In this document: piece after piece, positions 24,297 through 35,330 of the stretch
Numbering within the stretch: the stretch's first letter is position 1
Layout of the letters: every line of letters begins with the position of its first letter
Assembly (NCBI GenBank): GCA_022749755.1
Contig: CM040449.1
Coordinates: 15,720,363 to 15,784,362 of the forward strand
DNA: 64,000 nucleotides
Reading direction: 5' to 3'
From: Azadirachta indica
Lineage: Eukaryota; Streptophyta; Magnoliopsida; Sapindales; Meliaceae
The notes under the pieces: model-generated
The model's input: the letters and a program-made list of their open reading frames with translations, nothing else
The model's database searches: none
What the model was told of the DNA's origin: nothing
Position numbers and translations under genes: made by a program

Positions 24297-24372
24297 ATGA
24301 CCTTGTTAATATATTTCTAAAAGTAAAATTAATTAATTACAAAGTTTATCCAAATTAATCGAAATTAAACAC
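24297..24372 (+). repeat. Sequence shared with 40,293-40,368
   Basis: Immediately after the CACTA end, GACCTTGTTAATATATTTCT and about 50 further bases match GACCTTATTGACATATTTCT at 40,296 onward, with scattered mismatches. The copy at 40.3 kb has no CACTA next to it, so it may represent an unoccupied relative of the insertion site. Confidence 0.6.
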
Positions 24373-25434
24373 TTGTTACTTACTTGAATAGACAAACTTA
24401 GTTAAGCATGTTTATAATTGCTAGATAAAGTTGAATCAAAATCATTGAAAAAAGACTACCATCAATGTTATCGTTTCATCAAATGCGAAAGTGTAAAAGG
24501 CTTCTTTTTTTATTATTTTATATAAGATGTTTTTATGTATACAAATCTATTTTACTATGAACCAACTTTTTCATAAACTGCCAAAGATATTAATTTATTT
24601 TTAAAATTTTAATTTTTAATTTATGGTTCAAATTTCGGTTTAATTCTTAGATTGGTTAGTATGAACTAAAAATCGAATCAAGTCTTCGGGTTTCTAAAAT
24701 ATGAAACTAGGAATTGAATTGAGCTTAGAAAAAGAAGACATAAATTGGTTCAGTTCAAATCATTTAGTTTAGGTTAGATAGTCTAGTTTTTGCCCACCCC
24801 TAATGCTGTTGGTCAATAACTCATTTACAATTGACATGTTCATCCTAAACTTGGTGAAATAACAAATTAGGTTAACATTTTATCAATTTTAACAATTTAG
24901 TGCTTACTATCAAAGGATGACAAAACATGTCGTGAAGGCTTTGGCTTGTTTGTGTTAGGGATTAGAGACAAATTTAGGGAAAAATGAGGAAATAAATTGA
25001 GGACAAAGATTGAAAGCTTGGAAAGCCGCCCTAACCCTTGTACCCATTGTTTTATCAAAACCCTAATCTAATTCCATGGTAATTAGATCTATAAAACTCT
25101 CTTCACTATCGCCTACAACCAATTCTTCTTTAAACATCACCACACCATCAATTTAACAAAAGTATTAAATTTGATAAAGATAGAAGTTTATAAAGGCTTT
25201 CTAATTCTTCTAATTGTGATTATTGTTGAGGATAATCTCGACATGAGAATTTTGCTATAACCTAACCACATTTTTATGAAGAAGTCAGAAAGAAAAAGTT
25301 AATAACAATTAGTTGTTGCCTGAGTTGTGGTGGGTGACAAAAACCCTAAATAAGCAAACACCACCAAACCCTACTCTTCACAATAAGTAGTTGTCTTAAG
25401 CATGAGTAAATAGTGATGTTAAATTAAAAAAGGT
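24373..25434. other. Non-coding, includes a 'GCCCACCCCTA' repeat end
   Basis: 24,615-24,803 is rich in GGTTCAGTTCAAAT-like words and ends GCCCACCCCTAA, the end of a very common plant repeat type. The rest shows nothing I can support. Confidence 0.35.
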
Positions 25435-25698
25435 ATGGCCAAAATACAATCTTTCTACTTCTCTCATTTTATGACATGTTCACTAAATCATTCTCATAAG
25501 AAAACCCTAAAATTGTTGTTGACTTTGGCATTGAAGGGTTTTCATCAAGAACCCAGTGCCTCTAATCATTTTTTCTTTTTGCACATAAATATATGGAATA
25601 TTGAAGGGGAAAACTGTGTGTTGGATATTGATTACCAGAAGTCGATGTCAAGAGCTGGCGCCGCTGGTGGGATCGACACAAAAACTCAAGGGAAGTAG
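25435..25698 (+). CDS. Unrecognised 87-codon open frame
   Basis: Starts ATG at 25,435 and ends TAG. Composition is more protein-like than its surroundings: it begins 'MAKIQSFYFSHFMTCSLNHS' and ends with a small-residue and charged tail ('RAGAAGGIDTKTQGK'). I recognise no domain, signal peptide or membrane segment. No splice context or promoter is evident. It is as likely to be a chance frame as a gene fragment. Confidence 0.15.
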   Translation: MAKIQSFYFSHFMTCSLNHSHKKTLKLLLTLALKGFHQEPSASNHFFFLHINIWNIEGENCVLDIDYQKSMSRAGAAGGIDTKTQGK

Positions 25699-25739
25699 CA
25701 AGTATAAAATTATCATAGTGAGATACCTAGATGGTTAAA

Positions 25740-27150
25740 CATATGTGTTTTTTGCATTCTGGATTATTAAAAACCATATAAAGGGTTATACTCGAGCTAA
25801 CAATGGAGATCAAATTGAAAAATAGGTTAGGGATAGGTTGAAATCTGATGTGGCCAAGTACACTTTTTCTTTTGGTTTTGGCGTGAGTGTACTGAGTTAT
25901 TCTTTGATTGTATACTTATTGATTACTATATCGCTTCTTGTGGAATCGTAATTACATAGGATCAGCTAAACATGATCTTTGACTTTGGTTGTTTACTAAG
26001 CTACAATCAGTGGGTGCATTCACCTTACAGCAAGCTCAATCGTACTAGACAGAAGAATGTGGGTTTAACAAAACCGATTTAGGATCTGCAACTTTTACCA
26101 TGGGTCGGCATGATACATATATTAAACTGAGTCAATTTGGACCGTTAATGCTCAAGATTGAATTGTTGATATTTCGTCATGTCATATTGTTGATCTTTGA
26201 CAATTAACTTTTTGACCAAACATTATGGAGCGCTGGATCTATATACTTTAACTTGATTTGGACTGCTAAAATTGCATTATGAGGGAAAAGCTTTGGCAAT
26301 AAATTTTGAATGATCCAATAGTCCAAATTTAGTGACCTTAGTATATATTTAAAGCTCGTTTCAAACCTTAACTACCTAAGTCACTGTGCTCGTATTTTGA
26401 AAATTGATATTTAGAGTTTAAGGCATAATAGTTTTAAGGTGTACTTGAGTTTGTATTATTTAGCTTGTTATTTGAGTGAATAGTTAGTTTCTTCACAAAT
26501 CACTTAAATGTGAGTTCTTTATGATTGAAGTTGTGAAATCCAAGCTGATTACTCCTAAATAGAATATTAATTTTTTTAAACCTCATAAGGAGATTTATGC
26601 GTGATCTATATGGAGGAAAATACATGAGGACCGTGTGGGTTGATGCATTGGGTTTAAATTAGAGGTCTTGGCTAGCGTGAGGCTTTGTAAGTTTTCTAAA
26701 TCTATTGTAAACTTGTGTATTTTTATAGTGGATTATCTACACGTAGACTCGATTACGAGTCAAGGTTTTTATCCTAGATTGCGATGATCAAAGATTTCCT
26801 TATATAAGTATTAAGTTTTGGATGTTGGTTTAACTTTTGCGTTTATATGTTCACAATTAGAATATTTATCCTTGATTTAATTTTCAAATTTCAATTATTT
26901 AGTATGAATGGTTGAATTTATTTTTTTGATTTTGTGATAAAGTTTCTCTCTTGTGTTGGAAATTGCATTAGAAGCAGTTGTTGGATTTTAGAGTATTTTA
27001 GGAGTGTTGGATGCATTTACATTTTATTTTGATTAATTGAAATTTGTGTATTGTTTGGTTGATACAATGCATTTGATTCATTTTCCTTAATTGTCTTTTT
27101 CACATTATTTTTCATTCCCATATATATATATATATATATAAGGATTTTCA
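25740..27150 (+). repeat. Probable 5' LTR and leader of the copia element
   Basis: Ends ATTTTCA just before the primer site. Inside, 26,615-26,790 shows the typical plant copia sequence around 'GAGGACCGTGTGGGTTGATG' and 'CACGTAGACTCGATTACGAG'. The start is not determined because no 3' LTR copy is present in the window for comparison. A (TA)10 microsatellite at 27,121-27,140 sits next to the end. Confidence 0.5.
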
Positions 27151-27151
27151 A

Positions 27152-27164
27152 TTGGTATCGAAGC
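27152..27164 (+). promoter_or_regulatory. Copia primer binding site (initiator Met tRNA type)
   Basis: TTGGTATCGAAGC is a near match to TGGTATCAGAGC, the complement of the initiator Met tRNA 3' end used by most plant copia elements. It lies directly before gag. Confidence 0.75.
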
Positions 27165-27199
27165 AAGGTTTACTACAAAGTTTTAACAGACTTTGGGAT

Positions 27200-28617
27200 C
27201 ATTATGGTAAAAATGGTGATTTAAGTCATCCACCATTGCTTGATGAATAAAATTATCCATATTGGAAAGTTGGAATAATGATTTTTCTAAAAGCCTTAGG
27301 GTATAAAGTGTGGGATTTCATTGAGAATGGATGGTGACATCTTAAAAGGGTTCAAAGGACCAAATATGAAACCAAGAATATCCATAAACCAAAATCTTGA
27401 CGGAACAATCAAGAAAAGAGTGACTCTACATATAATGATAGAGGTAAAAATGCTACTTTTCTAGCTGTAAAGCATTTTTAAATTTAAAATTGCACATGAA
27501 GCATGGAAAATTTTAGAAATAGGTCATGAAGGAGACTGTACTGTTAAAAAGAATAAGCTCTAATTTGTTGACCACTTAATTTCAAACATTGGTAATGGAT
27601 GAATTTGAAACCTTTGATTCATTTTACTTGAGATTAAATGACATTGTCAATAAAATTAATTCTTTAGGTGTTGATACTCTAATAGTCAAAATATTAGAAA
27701 AATTCTTAGGCTACTACTTAGAAATTTGATGGTAGACGGCATGCCATTGAGGAATCACATGACCTCAAGAAAATGGATCCAGAATTTTAGCTAGAAAGCT
27801 AAGAACTTATGAAAATGATCTTGCCATCAAAAGGACTAAAAGAGATAGAGGAAAATCAGTTGCACAGCCTATTGCATTTACTTCATCTCATGATATAAAT
27901 GTTGAATATGCATTATCTAATGAGTTAGCTACACTTGATAGAGAAATTGAATACATGTCCAAACATTTTAGAAAACTTTTCAAGTTTAGAAATGAAGTTG
28001 CATGTAGGGAAGACAAACCATAGTGTCTTATGCACAAGTGTGTCAGAATATTAAGTCTTCTACTGTTCAATATTACAAATGTAAGAGATATAGTCATTAT
28101 GCCCATAATTGCCTTAATAAGAAAAGTTAACAAAAGGCTATATTATTGTCACTTGGGATGGTTCAAAGTAGATTTTGAGGATGATAACTCTAAAAATGAC
28201 CTTAAGGCCATGTTCATTGCATTCAAAGGTGTTGTCAATCACACTAATGTTAATTATGATGATGCTGCATCTAATTCCAATGGCATGTTTATTTCTAGCA
28301 ATAAGTCTAATCCTAGCCTTGAATCTGTCCTTATTGTTGCTAGTATTAAAGAAGACATAACTAATAACACCATGAATTGGATAAAAATGTTTATTTTAGC
28401 CATAAAAAAGAATGACAAGCTTAGTGTGCTTCTGAAGGAAGCAAATACTAAGAATGTCACTCTTCAAGAGATGATAAAATCTAATGCTAGAGATAACAAA
28501 TTTTCCCTTAGAGAGTTTGAGTTAGTGAAACAAAATTTAAATGTCAAATATGACAAACTAGATAATGTTGAAAGAGATATTGAAATAAGATTCAAGGGTG
28601 TTATAGTTGATCTTTAA
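27200..28617 (+). pseudogene. gag: gag of the copia element (UBN2-type), broken
   Basis: Reads, across several frames, the UBN2-type copia Gag: 'NYPYWKVGI' near 27,250, 'ALGYKVWDFIENGW' near 27,295, 'DEFETFDSFYLRLNDIVNKI' at 27,599-27,660, and 'ILARKLRTYENDLAIKR' near 27,780. A degraded zinc-knuckle region lies at about 28,060-28,165 and a long charged region at 28,190-28,617 (the largest clean frame is 28,030-28,617, 195 codons), whose C-terminal part is a predicted coiled coil. Gag would assemble the cytoplasmic particle. Stops and frame changes are frequent, and no intact CCHC box is visible. Confidence 0.8.
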
Positions 28618-29159
28618 CAAACTAAAGCAAACTTGATTGCTTCTAACAAACGGTTTTCATCGTTTAAAAATGGCTCAAAGAAATTGAATGGCATGTTGAT
28701 TATTAGTAAGTCAAATGAGTTGGATTAGGTTTTCAAGAAACAACTACTTTAAAAAAATAAAACCTACTGCCACAAAATTTATGAAGTCCAAAAATGTTGA
28801 AAAGATTGAATCAAAACTTAGTCATGGAGTTTACAAAAAGAAATATGTTTCTCAAGCTCAAACTCACTCAATTAGTCATGGTAAGGTTAGGACAATATCT
28901 TCTTATCAAAACCATCATGCTAGACTTGATGCTATAATTGTGGTATCATGGGTCATGCATTTTAGAATTATTTGTATAAGTTTGCCATCATTAATGGTAT
29001 ATATACTCTTGAAAAACATCACTTTAGGCACAAAAGGAATCAATTGATTAGGGAAAGAAAAGGTAAGAGGCTAGTGTTAATTACGAGAAAAAGTCAATGA
29101 AAGCCATTTCGATGAAAAGGGATGACTTATTACCTAAGATGAAGTGTAATGATGTGCTC

Positions 29160-29260
29160 CCTACTCTGAATGTCATTGAGAAATCTTCTAGGTGGTGTTT
29201 AGATAATAGTTGTTCTCGCCACATGACAGGTGATGCTCAAAAGTTTTCAAATCTAATCAT
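29160..29260 (+). pseudogene. Copia aspartic protease, active site altered
   Basis: 'SSRWCLDNSCSRHMTGD' at 29,185-29,235 is the copia protease signature, normally W-(Y/I)-L-D-S-G-C-S-(R/K)-H-M-T. The aspartate (GAT 29,202) remains, but the following Ser-Gly is Asn-Ser (AAT AGT, 29,205-29,210). The glycine is invariant in retropepsins, so the enzyme is probably inactive. The flanking frame is broken. Confidence 0.8.
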
Positions 29261-29514
29261 TCACTGATTATAGGAAATGGAACAATAACTGGGGATGGTA
29301 TGCCACAATAGTTGATGTGCTGCTTAATGATGGACTTAAAGCCAACTTGCTAAGTATTAGTCGATTTTGTGACTCAAATTACACCATTTTGTTTTCTAAA
29401 GAAAATTATAAGATTTTAGACTCAAATGTAACTGTGTAATGATAGGAATAAGGACTATTGATAATTCTTATATAATTGCTTAAAACGCCTCATTCTTTTA
29501 ATGTCAAATGACTG

Positions 29515-30130
29515 GATTTAGTGAGACTGAACTTTGGCATCGACGTTTGGCTCACATAAATTACAAAGACTTAAACTCAATCACTAGGTAAGAGCTACTT
29601 AAGGATATTCTAAAATTAGGTAGACTTAGAGATGTTATGCGCAGGGAATGTCAAATAGGAAACCAAATTAAGAATTCTCACAAGAAAGTTAACCCATAGA
29701 AACTGCATACCCTTTAGAGATAATTCACGTGGATCTCATGTGTCCAATGAGAACTACTAGCTTGGAGGGAAAGAATTATATTTTTTCTCATTTTACTTGA
29801 GTTTCATTTCTTCCTAAAAAACTAATACCTTTGATGAGCTTTTATTTATTTGTTTGAAAGTGGAAAATGAGAAAGATACTCAAATTGGTAGAATTCGAAG
29901 TGACAGAGGCTCAAAATTCAAGGAAACGAGTATAATCAAGTATAGTAAAGGTAATGGCATTTTTCATGAATTTTCACCATCTTGAACCCTACAAGTGAAT
30001 GGAGTGTAGAAGGAAACAATAAGACTATAAGAAATGGCAAGGGTAATGTTGAACAATAAGAATTGGCCTATGTACTTTTGGATTCAGGCCATTCATATTA
30101 CATGTTATATTGTTAAAGGACATTTGTTAG
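29515..30130 (+). pseudogene. Copia GAG-pre-integrase and integrase core
   Basis: 'ELWHRRLAHINYKDLNSITR' at 29,530-29,590 is the pre-integrase zinc domain with its His pair. Then comes the core with 'HVDLM' (first catalytic Asp, about 29,729) and 'IRSDRGSKF' (second catalytic Asp, about 29,900). The expected third residue, in the segment after 'NGV' at about 30,000, is lost in a stop and frame change. 'MARVMLNNKNWPMYFW' follows at 30,034. The integrase would join the DNA copy to the genome. Multiple stops break it. Confidence 0.82.
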
Positions 30131-30799
30131 ATCATATATATCTTGCATTACTTATAAGTTACATTATAGGAATAAGCCAAATCGTAAAATACTTTTCGTG
30201 TCTTTGGAGTACTTGTTATGTTTGTAAAGACAAAGAGCACTTGTCAAAATTTGAATCCTGAGCAAATGTGGATATTTTACTTGGTTGTTCTCTTAATAGT
30301 CATGGATAAAGAGTTTTTAATAAGCAGACACATACTATTATTGAGTCCATTACTATTGTAGTAAATGACATTTGTATTAAGTCAGATAATAAGTTTGTCG
30401 ATAATGATATTGTATCTATCCCTTCAGCCTTTGATTAATCCTTTGCTAAAACTTTTGTTTAATCCATTCAAACAAAGAGTAAAAGTGAAGAAAAAGTTAC
30501 ATTACCATTACCACTTAAGGAACCTAAGGCTCGAAAAAGGGTCAAAAAGTCACATCCATAGTCTAACATGCCAGGAGATCAAACACATGTGTTAGGACTA
30601 GGAGTTAAGTTCAAAACTTGGATCACTTTGCATGCTATATTTCTATGAAAAACCCAAAGAATGTATCCAAGACTCTTTTTAATTAAAATTGGTATATTAC
30701 CAATGCATGATGAGTTAAATCAATTTCAGAGATAAGATGTATGGTACCTTTTTCCTACACCTAAACATATAAATATTATTGGGACAAAGTCGATTTTAA

Positions 30800-31260
30800 G
30801 AACAAGCCATACAAGAAAGGTCAAGTTATGATAAGCAAAGCTAGGTTGGTTGCACAAGGGTATAACCAATTAAAGAGCATAGATGTAGGTAAGACCTTTG
30901 CATCTGTTGCTAGAGTAGAGTTTGCTAGGTTACTTTTGGATATCTCCTGTCATTTGCATTTCAAGTTCTATCAAATGGATATCAAGAGTGCATTTTTTAA
31001 TGATGTCTTGGTTAAGGAAGTTTATATAGAGCAACCAAAGGGTTTTAAAGACCTTCTTCATCTGACCATGTGTATAAGTTGGAAAAAGGCTCTATATAAG
31101 CTTAAACAGGCACATAGGGCATGCTATATGACTCATCTGTTTCTTATTGGAAAAGGGCTCATTAAAAGAGGAGTGGATAAGAATTTTTCATCAAGAAAGG
31201 GGCTAAGTCAGTGATTATTGCATAGATATATGTTAATGACATTGTTTTTGAATCTATATC
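30800..31260 (+). pseudogene. Copia reverse transcriptase, YVDD changed to YVND
   Basis: An open frame at 30,828-31,214 contains 'KARLVAQGYNQLKSIDVGKT', 'FASVARVEFARLLLDIS', 'QMDIKSAFFNDVLVKEVYIE' and 'QPKGFKD'. The catalytic box follows in another frame as 'IYVNDIVFES' (AAT at 31,235-31,237 where GAT/GAC is expected). The metal-binding first aspartate is therefore lost. RT after integrase is the Ty1/copia order. 30,260-30,800 upstream is the poorly conserved linker with no clear motif. Confidence 0.88.
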
Positions 31261-31339
31261 TGATTTTCATGCATATTCCTTTTGCTAGTTTGATGCAAGG
31301 AGAGTTTGAGATGAGTATAGTCAATAAACTTACTCTCTT

Positions 31340-32035
31340 TCTAGGTCTTTAGATTGGGTAACTTAAGAATGGGATTTTCATCTCTTAATCTAAATATGCT
31401 AGGGATTTAGTAAAAAAGTTTGGCCTAAAAAGCTCTAAACATGTTCATACTCCTATATGAGCACTGCCACTAAGTTGACTAAAGATGAATCCAGTTCTGA
31501 TTTAGATAAGAAATGATATAGGAGTGTTGCTAGAACTTTTTGTATCTCACAGCCAGAAGGCCAAGCATTAATTTAGTGCATGGTCTTGAGCCTGTTATCA
31601 AGCAAAACATCAAGTTTTATTTATCTACCATAAAGAGAATCACTAGATATATCAATGGAATTATTGAATATCGTTTGAGTTATTCATTTAATACCAACTG
31701 TGCAATTGTAGTTTTTCTTATGCTGATCAGACAGTTGTTACTGATGATCGAAAGAGTACTTCTAGGTATTGTTACTATATTGATAATTATCTTGTTTCAT
31801 GATCAAGAAAAAGTGAATTTCAATTTCCTTGTTTCATGATCAGGAAAAAATGAATTTCAATTTCCTTGTCCACTTCAAAAACCAAAAAACATTGCTGCGG
31901 GAAGTTGTTGTGCTTAACTTTTATGGGTGAAGCAAATGTTGGCTAAATACAATATTTCTTACGAACCTATTGTATTATGTTGTGATACTATGAGTGCCAT
32001 AACCATTTCAAAGATTCCTATGGATTAATCCTTGA
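31340..32035 (+). pseudogene. Copia RNase H region, truncated, with an internal 37-bp duplication
   Basis: Segments such as 'KYARDLVKKFGLKSSK' (31,390-31,440), 'YLTARRPSINLVHG' (31,540), 'RITRYINGIIEYRLSY' and 'NIAAGSCC' (31,890) place this as the C-terminal RNase H of copia Pol. A 37-bp tandem duplication (31,791-31,827 and 31,828-31,864) falls in it. Homology ends at about 32,035, just short of the usual protein end, and no 3' LTR follows. The right end of the element is therefore deleted or replaced. Confidence 0.82.
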
Positions 32036-32989
32036 ATATCTACTTGTAACAATGTCCGAATTGGATTTTGTAAACTTTTATAGAAACTAGATATCTATAT
32101 CTTTGCATCAATATATTATTTACCCTATAAAATGTTTCCAATCAGTTCCAGAAATATTTCCAAATTAGCAGCCAGTTTCTCAAAATGTGAAAACAACCCT
32201 TTTCACTTGTTAAACCTAAACCATCCAATTTGATTCTAGATAAGTGATATTTGGCTTAAATTAATGAAATTGAAATATTAATCATAAAGTGACTAAATTT
32301 TATTTCAAAGCCATTTTAATATGATAAATGGGTGAATCCAAATGCAAGCGCACATTAAAGTACAAAAGGGGCATGACAGTTGTTTTGCACAAATTGATAA
32401 ATGCAAGTACACTTCAAGCGAAACATATGCTAATACTAACCAACACATGACATGAAAGCTTGGCTAAAGAAATTGGACATTAAGCAATCCAAAATAATAA
32501 GCAAAGAATTTCTTGCCAAAGTAAGCATATTTAAACTAGTCATGCTTGCAAACACAAACCATAAATATGCTTTAAAGATTTGAGCTAAGAAATTGTGCAC
32601 AAAGCAATGAAAAGATAAATTAAGAATTTGATACCAAATTTGCTCATACACATATTTTTCTCCTTGCTTTTTCTCTAATCATATGTTGCACTCATTTGGA
32701 TGATCTCTCTACCACAATTCTTTATCAAGGAACCATCATCATTCATTGATTTTGGTACCTACAAAAAAATAATCAAGTTTTGCATTTCGGTATCCAAATC
32801 ATTTTTGGTCCTTCAATGTTATTTTCGGTTCCCTTTGGAGCCCAACTCTTTCTAACTCCAATATATGCATTTTTCCTAATGGGGCAATATTAGAATCATT
32901 CAAAGACGTGGCCTTTGCAAAATAATTTTTCAAATATTTTTGTTTAATATGAGGCTTGTCTTAAATACCTCCTTTGTCCAAAAATACAT
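32036..32989. other. Non-coding junction zone with an imperfect direct repeat
   Basis: About 70 bases around GCTAAAGAAATTGGACATTA (32,457-32,527) recur imperfectly at 32,568-32,643. The zone lies between the truncated + strand copia element and the minus-strand copia gag. No coding similarity seen. Confidence 0.5.
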
Positions 32990-33965
32990 CTTTGAGAGCC
33001 AAGTAACTTTTCAAAATTCTTTTGACCATTAGTGAATTTCGAAACAATTTCGTTTAATTCAGTGGTCTTTTCTTAAGCACTTCATTTTCTTTTGTTAATG
33101 CATAAAATTTAGAGCTCTTAAGGTCTTGTGAAATGGTATCTTTTCTTTTGGAAAATTAATCTCCTTTTGAAATATTTTTCTATCTTCTTCAAAACAATTA
33201 ATTTTCTCTTCTAAGCAATCATTTTTGTTTCTCAAAAAGTCATTTGCTTTTTCCAAATTTTCATTTTCTCACTCTTCGAAGTAGTATTCTCATTTTCAAA
33301 AATATTTTTGAAATCTTTCTAGTATTCAATCTCAATGCTCAGTTTATCAATTTTCTTTTTAAGAATACAGTTTTGGAAATCAATTTTTTAAAATTTTTCA
33401 TACAATTCTTCATATGCATTTGACAATTCAGCATATGAAAAAGGAGGTTCGGAATGACTTACCTCATCCTCTCCAAGTGACATGAAGCACATGTTGGTGT
33501 TTTGATTTTTGCTCTCATGATCTTACTTCTTGTTGTTTTCCATAAGAGTTCCAAGACACTCATCATTTTGCTCAAGGTGTAAGTCCTTAGTTTCTTTAGT
33601 TTGATCATCCTCATAAAAATTTTATAAGGCACACCAAATATCATGAGCACAATTGAACATAAAAATTTATTTACATTATTTCCATTTAATGCAAAAAGAT
33701 AAAAAATTTAATGCTATAAAATTTAAAGATGCATTTTTGCTATCTATGTCATTCCATTCATTTATAAATTTGGGAATAAATTTATTATTACAAACAATTT
33801 CTCAAATTTCATAATCAATGGATTGCAAAAATATTTTCATTCTAATTTTTCAATATGCAAAATCATTTCCATCAAAAAATGATGGTGTAGTGAATGATTG
33901 TCCCTCAATATATCCTCAGGCTACCATGGATCACTCTAAGACAGTTAAGTCATATTCAAGAGAAC
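32990..33965 (-). pseudogene. gag: gag of a second copia element, minus strand
   Basis: Read on the minus strand from about 33,965: a primer-site-like TTGCTATCAAAGC, then the UBN2 start ('FFDGNDFAYWKIRMKIFLQS' at about 33,870, 'NEWNDIDSKNASLNFIALN'), then 'AHDIWCAL' near 33,640, a glutamate-rich linker ending 'FMSLGEDEVSHSEPPFSYAE' near 33,430, and a long coiled coil down to about 33,000 ('YEELYEKF', 'NDFLRNKNDCLEEKINCFEE'). It is a different copy from the + strand gag at 27.2-28.6 kb, with only the 5' part left. Protease and polymerase are missing. It carries several stops but its order is clear. Confidence 0.82.
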
Positions 33966-33974
33966 CAAGCTTTG

Positions 33975-35330
33975 ATAGCAAGTTAAATACAACGTAGCAA
34001 CCCAAGAGGGGAGGTGAATTGGGTTTTCAAAAAATTCTATAAATAAATGTGTGCAACCTAATTTCAGTTTCAAGCAATTAAAATTTCTAAACTACAAAAC
34101 AATAAATTTAACACACAATATGAATATAATACAAGTGATAATTCAAGTGTGTATGGATGAACATGTGAAATAATAATAAGAATATAAGTTAAAATAAGCA
34201 AAAGGGTAGAGAAATCAAATAGGTGATTTTCACACAGTTCAGCAAACTCCAGCCTACAACCACGCCTCTAAGCCAACTTGCTTAAGGATTCCACTATTAT
34301 GCCTTCAACCGCAAGGTAAGCAAATACAGCTTTAAGTGGACTTTCAGGTGCCACTCAAACCTTACACCAAGAGGACTTCATGAGTGCCTCTCAAACTTTT
34401 ACAACCTAGTGATTTATGGTGTCACTCAAACCTTTCCACCAAGTGTGATTCTCACACACTTAAACTCACAAGAATTACAATGAAAGTATTCTCGATAAAA
34501 ATTCAAGGTTTACACTCTTTCCAAAGAAATATACAAATGAAATCTAGAGTGTGTAATTGAATAAATATATAATTTGCAAATATAAGCTCAAAATATTTGT
34601 ATAAACGTATAAATATTTCTCCAAAATTTCCAGATTTGAAAAAATTAATTTCAAATGAATTTTGGCTAGTATTTATAACAGAAAGCAAAATATGATCATT
34701 TTTATAACCATTATTAACTATTTATACTCGCTGGGACCAAACTTTCAAAATCTTATATTTTAATCTATTTTCTAAATTTTGAAAATCTTGCATTTTAGTC
34801 CGCTCACTGTTATTGATCGTTTCAATTTAAATTCAAAAATACAATTACTATTTTTTAGTTCACTGTGCATCGATTTTCTTGAACTGTACACTATTCACTA
34901 ATCAGTATGGTTTAATTATACCAAACAATCAACCATATGTGACTATATTTGACTATCTGTAAGGTTTTAAAACTTTGCAATTTGGTCTACATTTTACTTT
35001 GAAATTCTTTCGAATAGGTCCTTTGCAAAATGGTCCCTATCATTTGCAAATAATTTTTTTTTTTCTTACAAAAAATAAATTTACTTTCAAGAAAACATTA
35101 TTTTGTGAAAAATATATTTTCTAAGAATTATGATCAAAAAATATTTAAAAGTGATTTTGAGCTTATTAATGCAAATTAACAATCAATTCAAAGACACGTT
35201 ACAAATATTTAAACACCTAATATGCATATCTTTAATTCTTCAAGATTGCTCTTTAATTTTCTCTTAGGACTTCTAATTTTGCTCTTGATGAATGCCTTGA
35301 TTCTGGATATCCTGTTGATCTTCAACTTGA
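33975..35330 (-). repeat. LTR of the minus-strand copia element (approximate ends)
   Basis: The edge next to gag reads, on the minus strand, 'CACCTCCCCTCTTGGGTTGC', which is the typical last part of a large class of plant copia LTRs. The interior holds the usual 'CCACTCAAACCTTACACCAA' type repeats (34,350-34,460). The far end is not defined because the partner LTR is absent. Confidence 0.55.
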
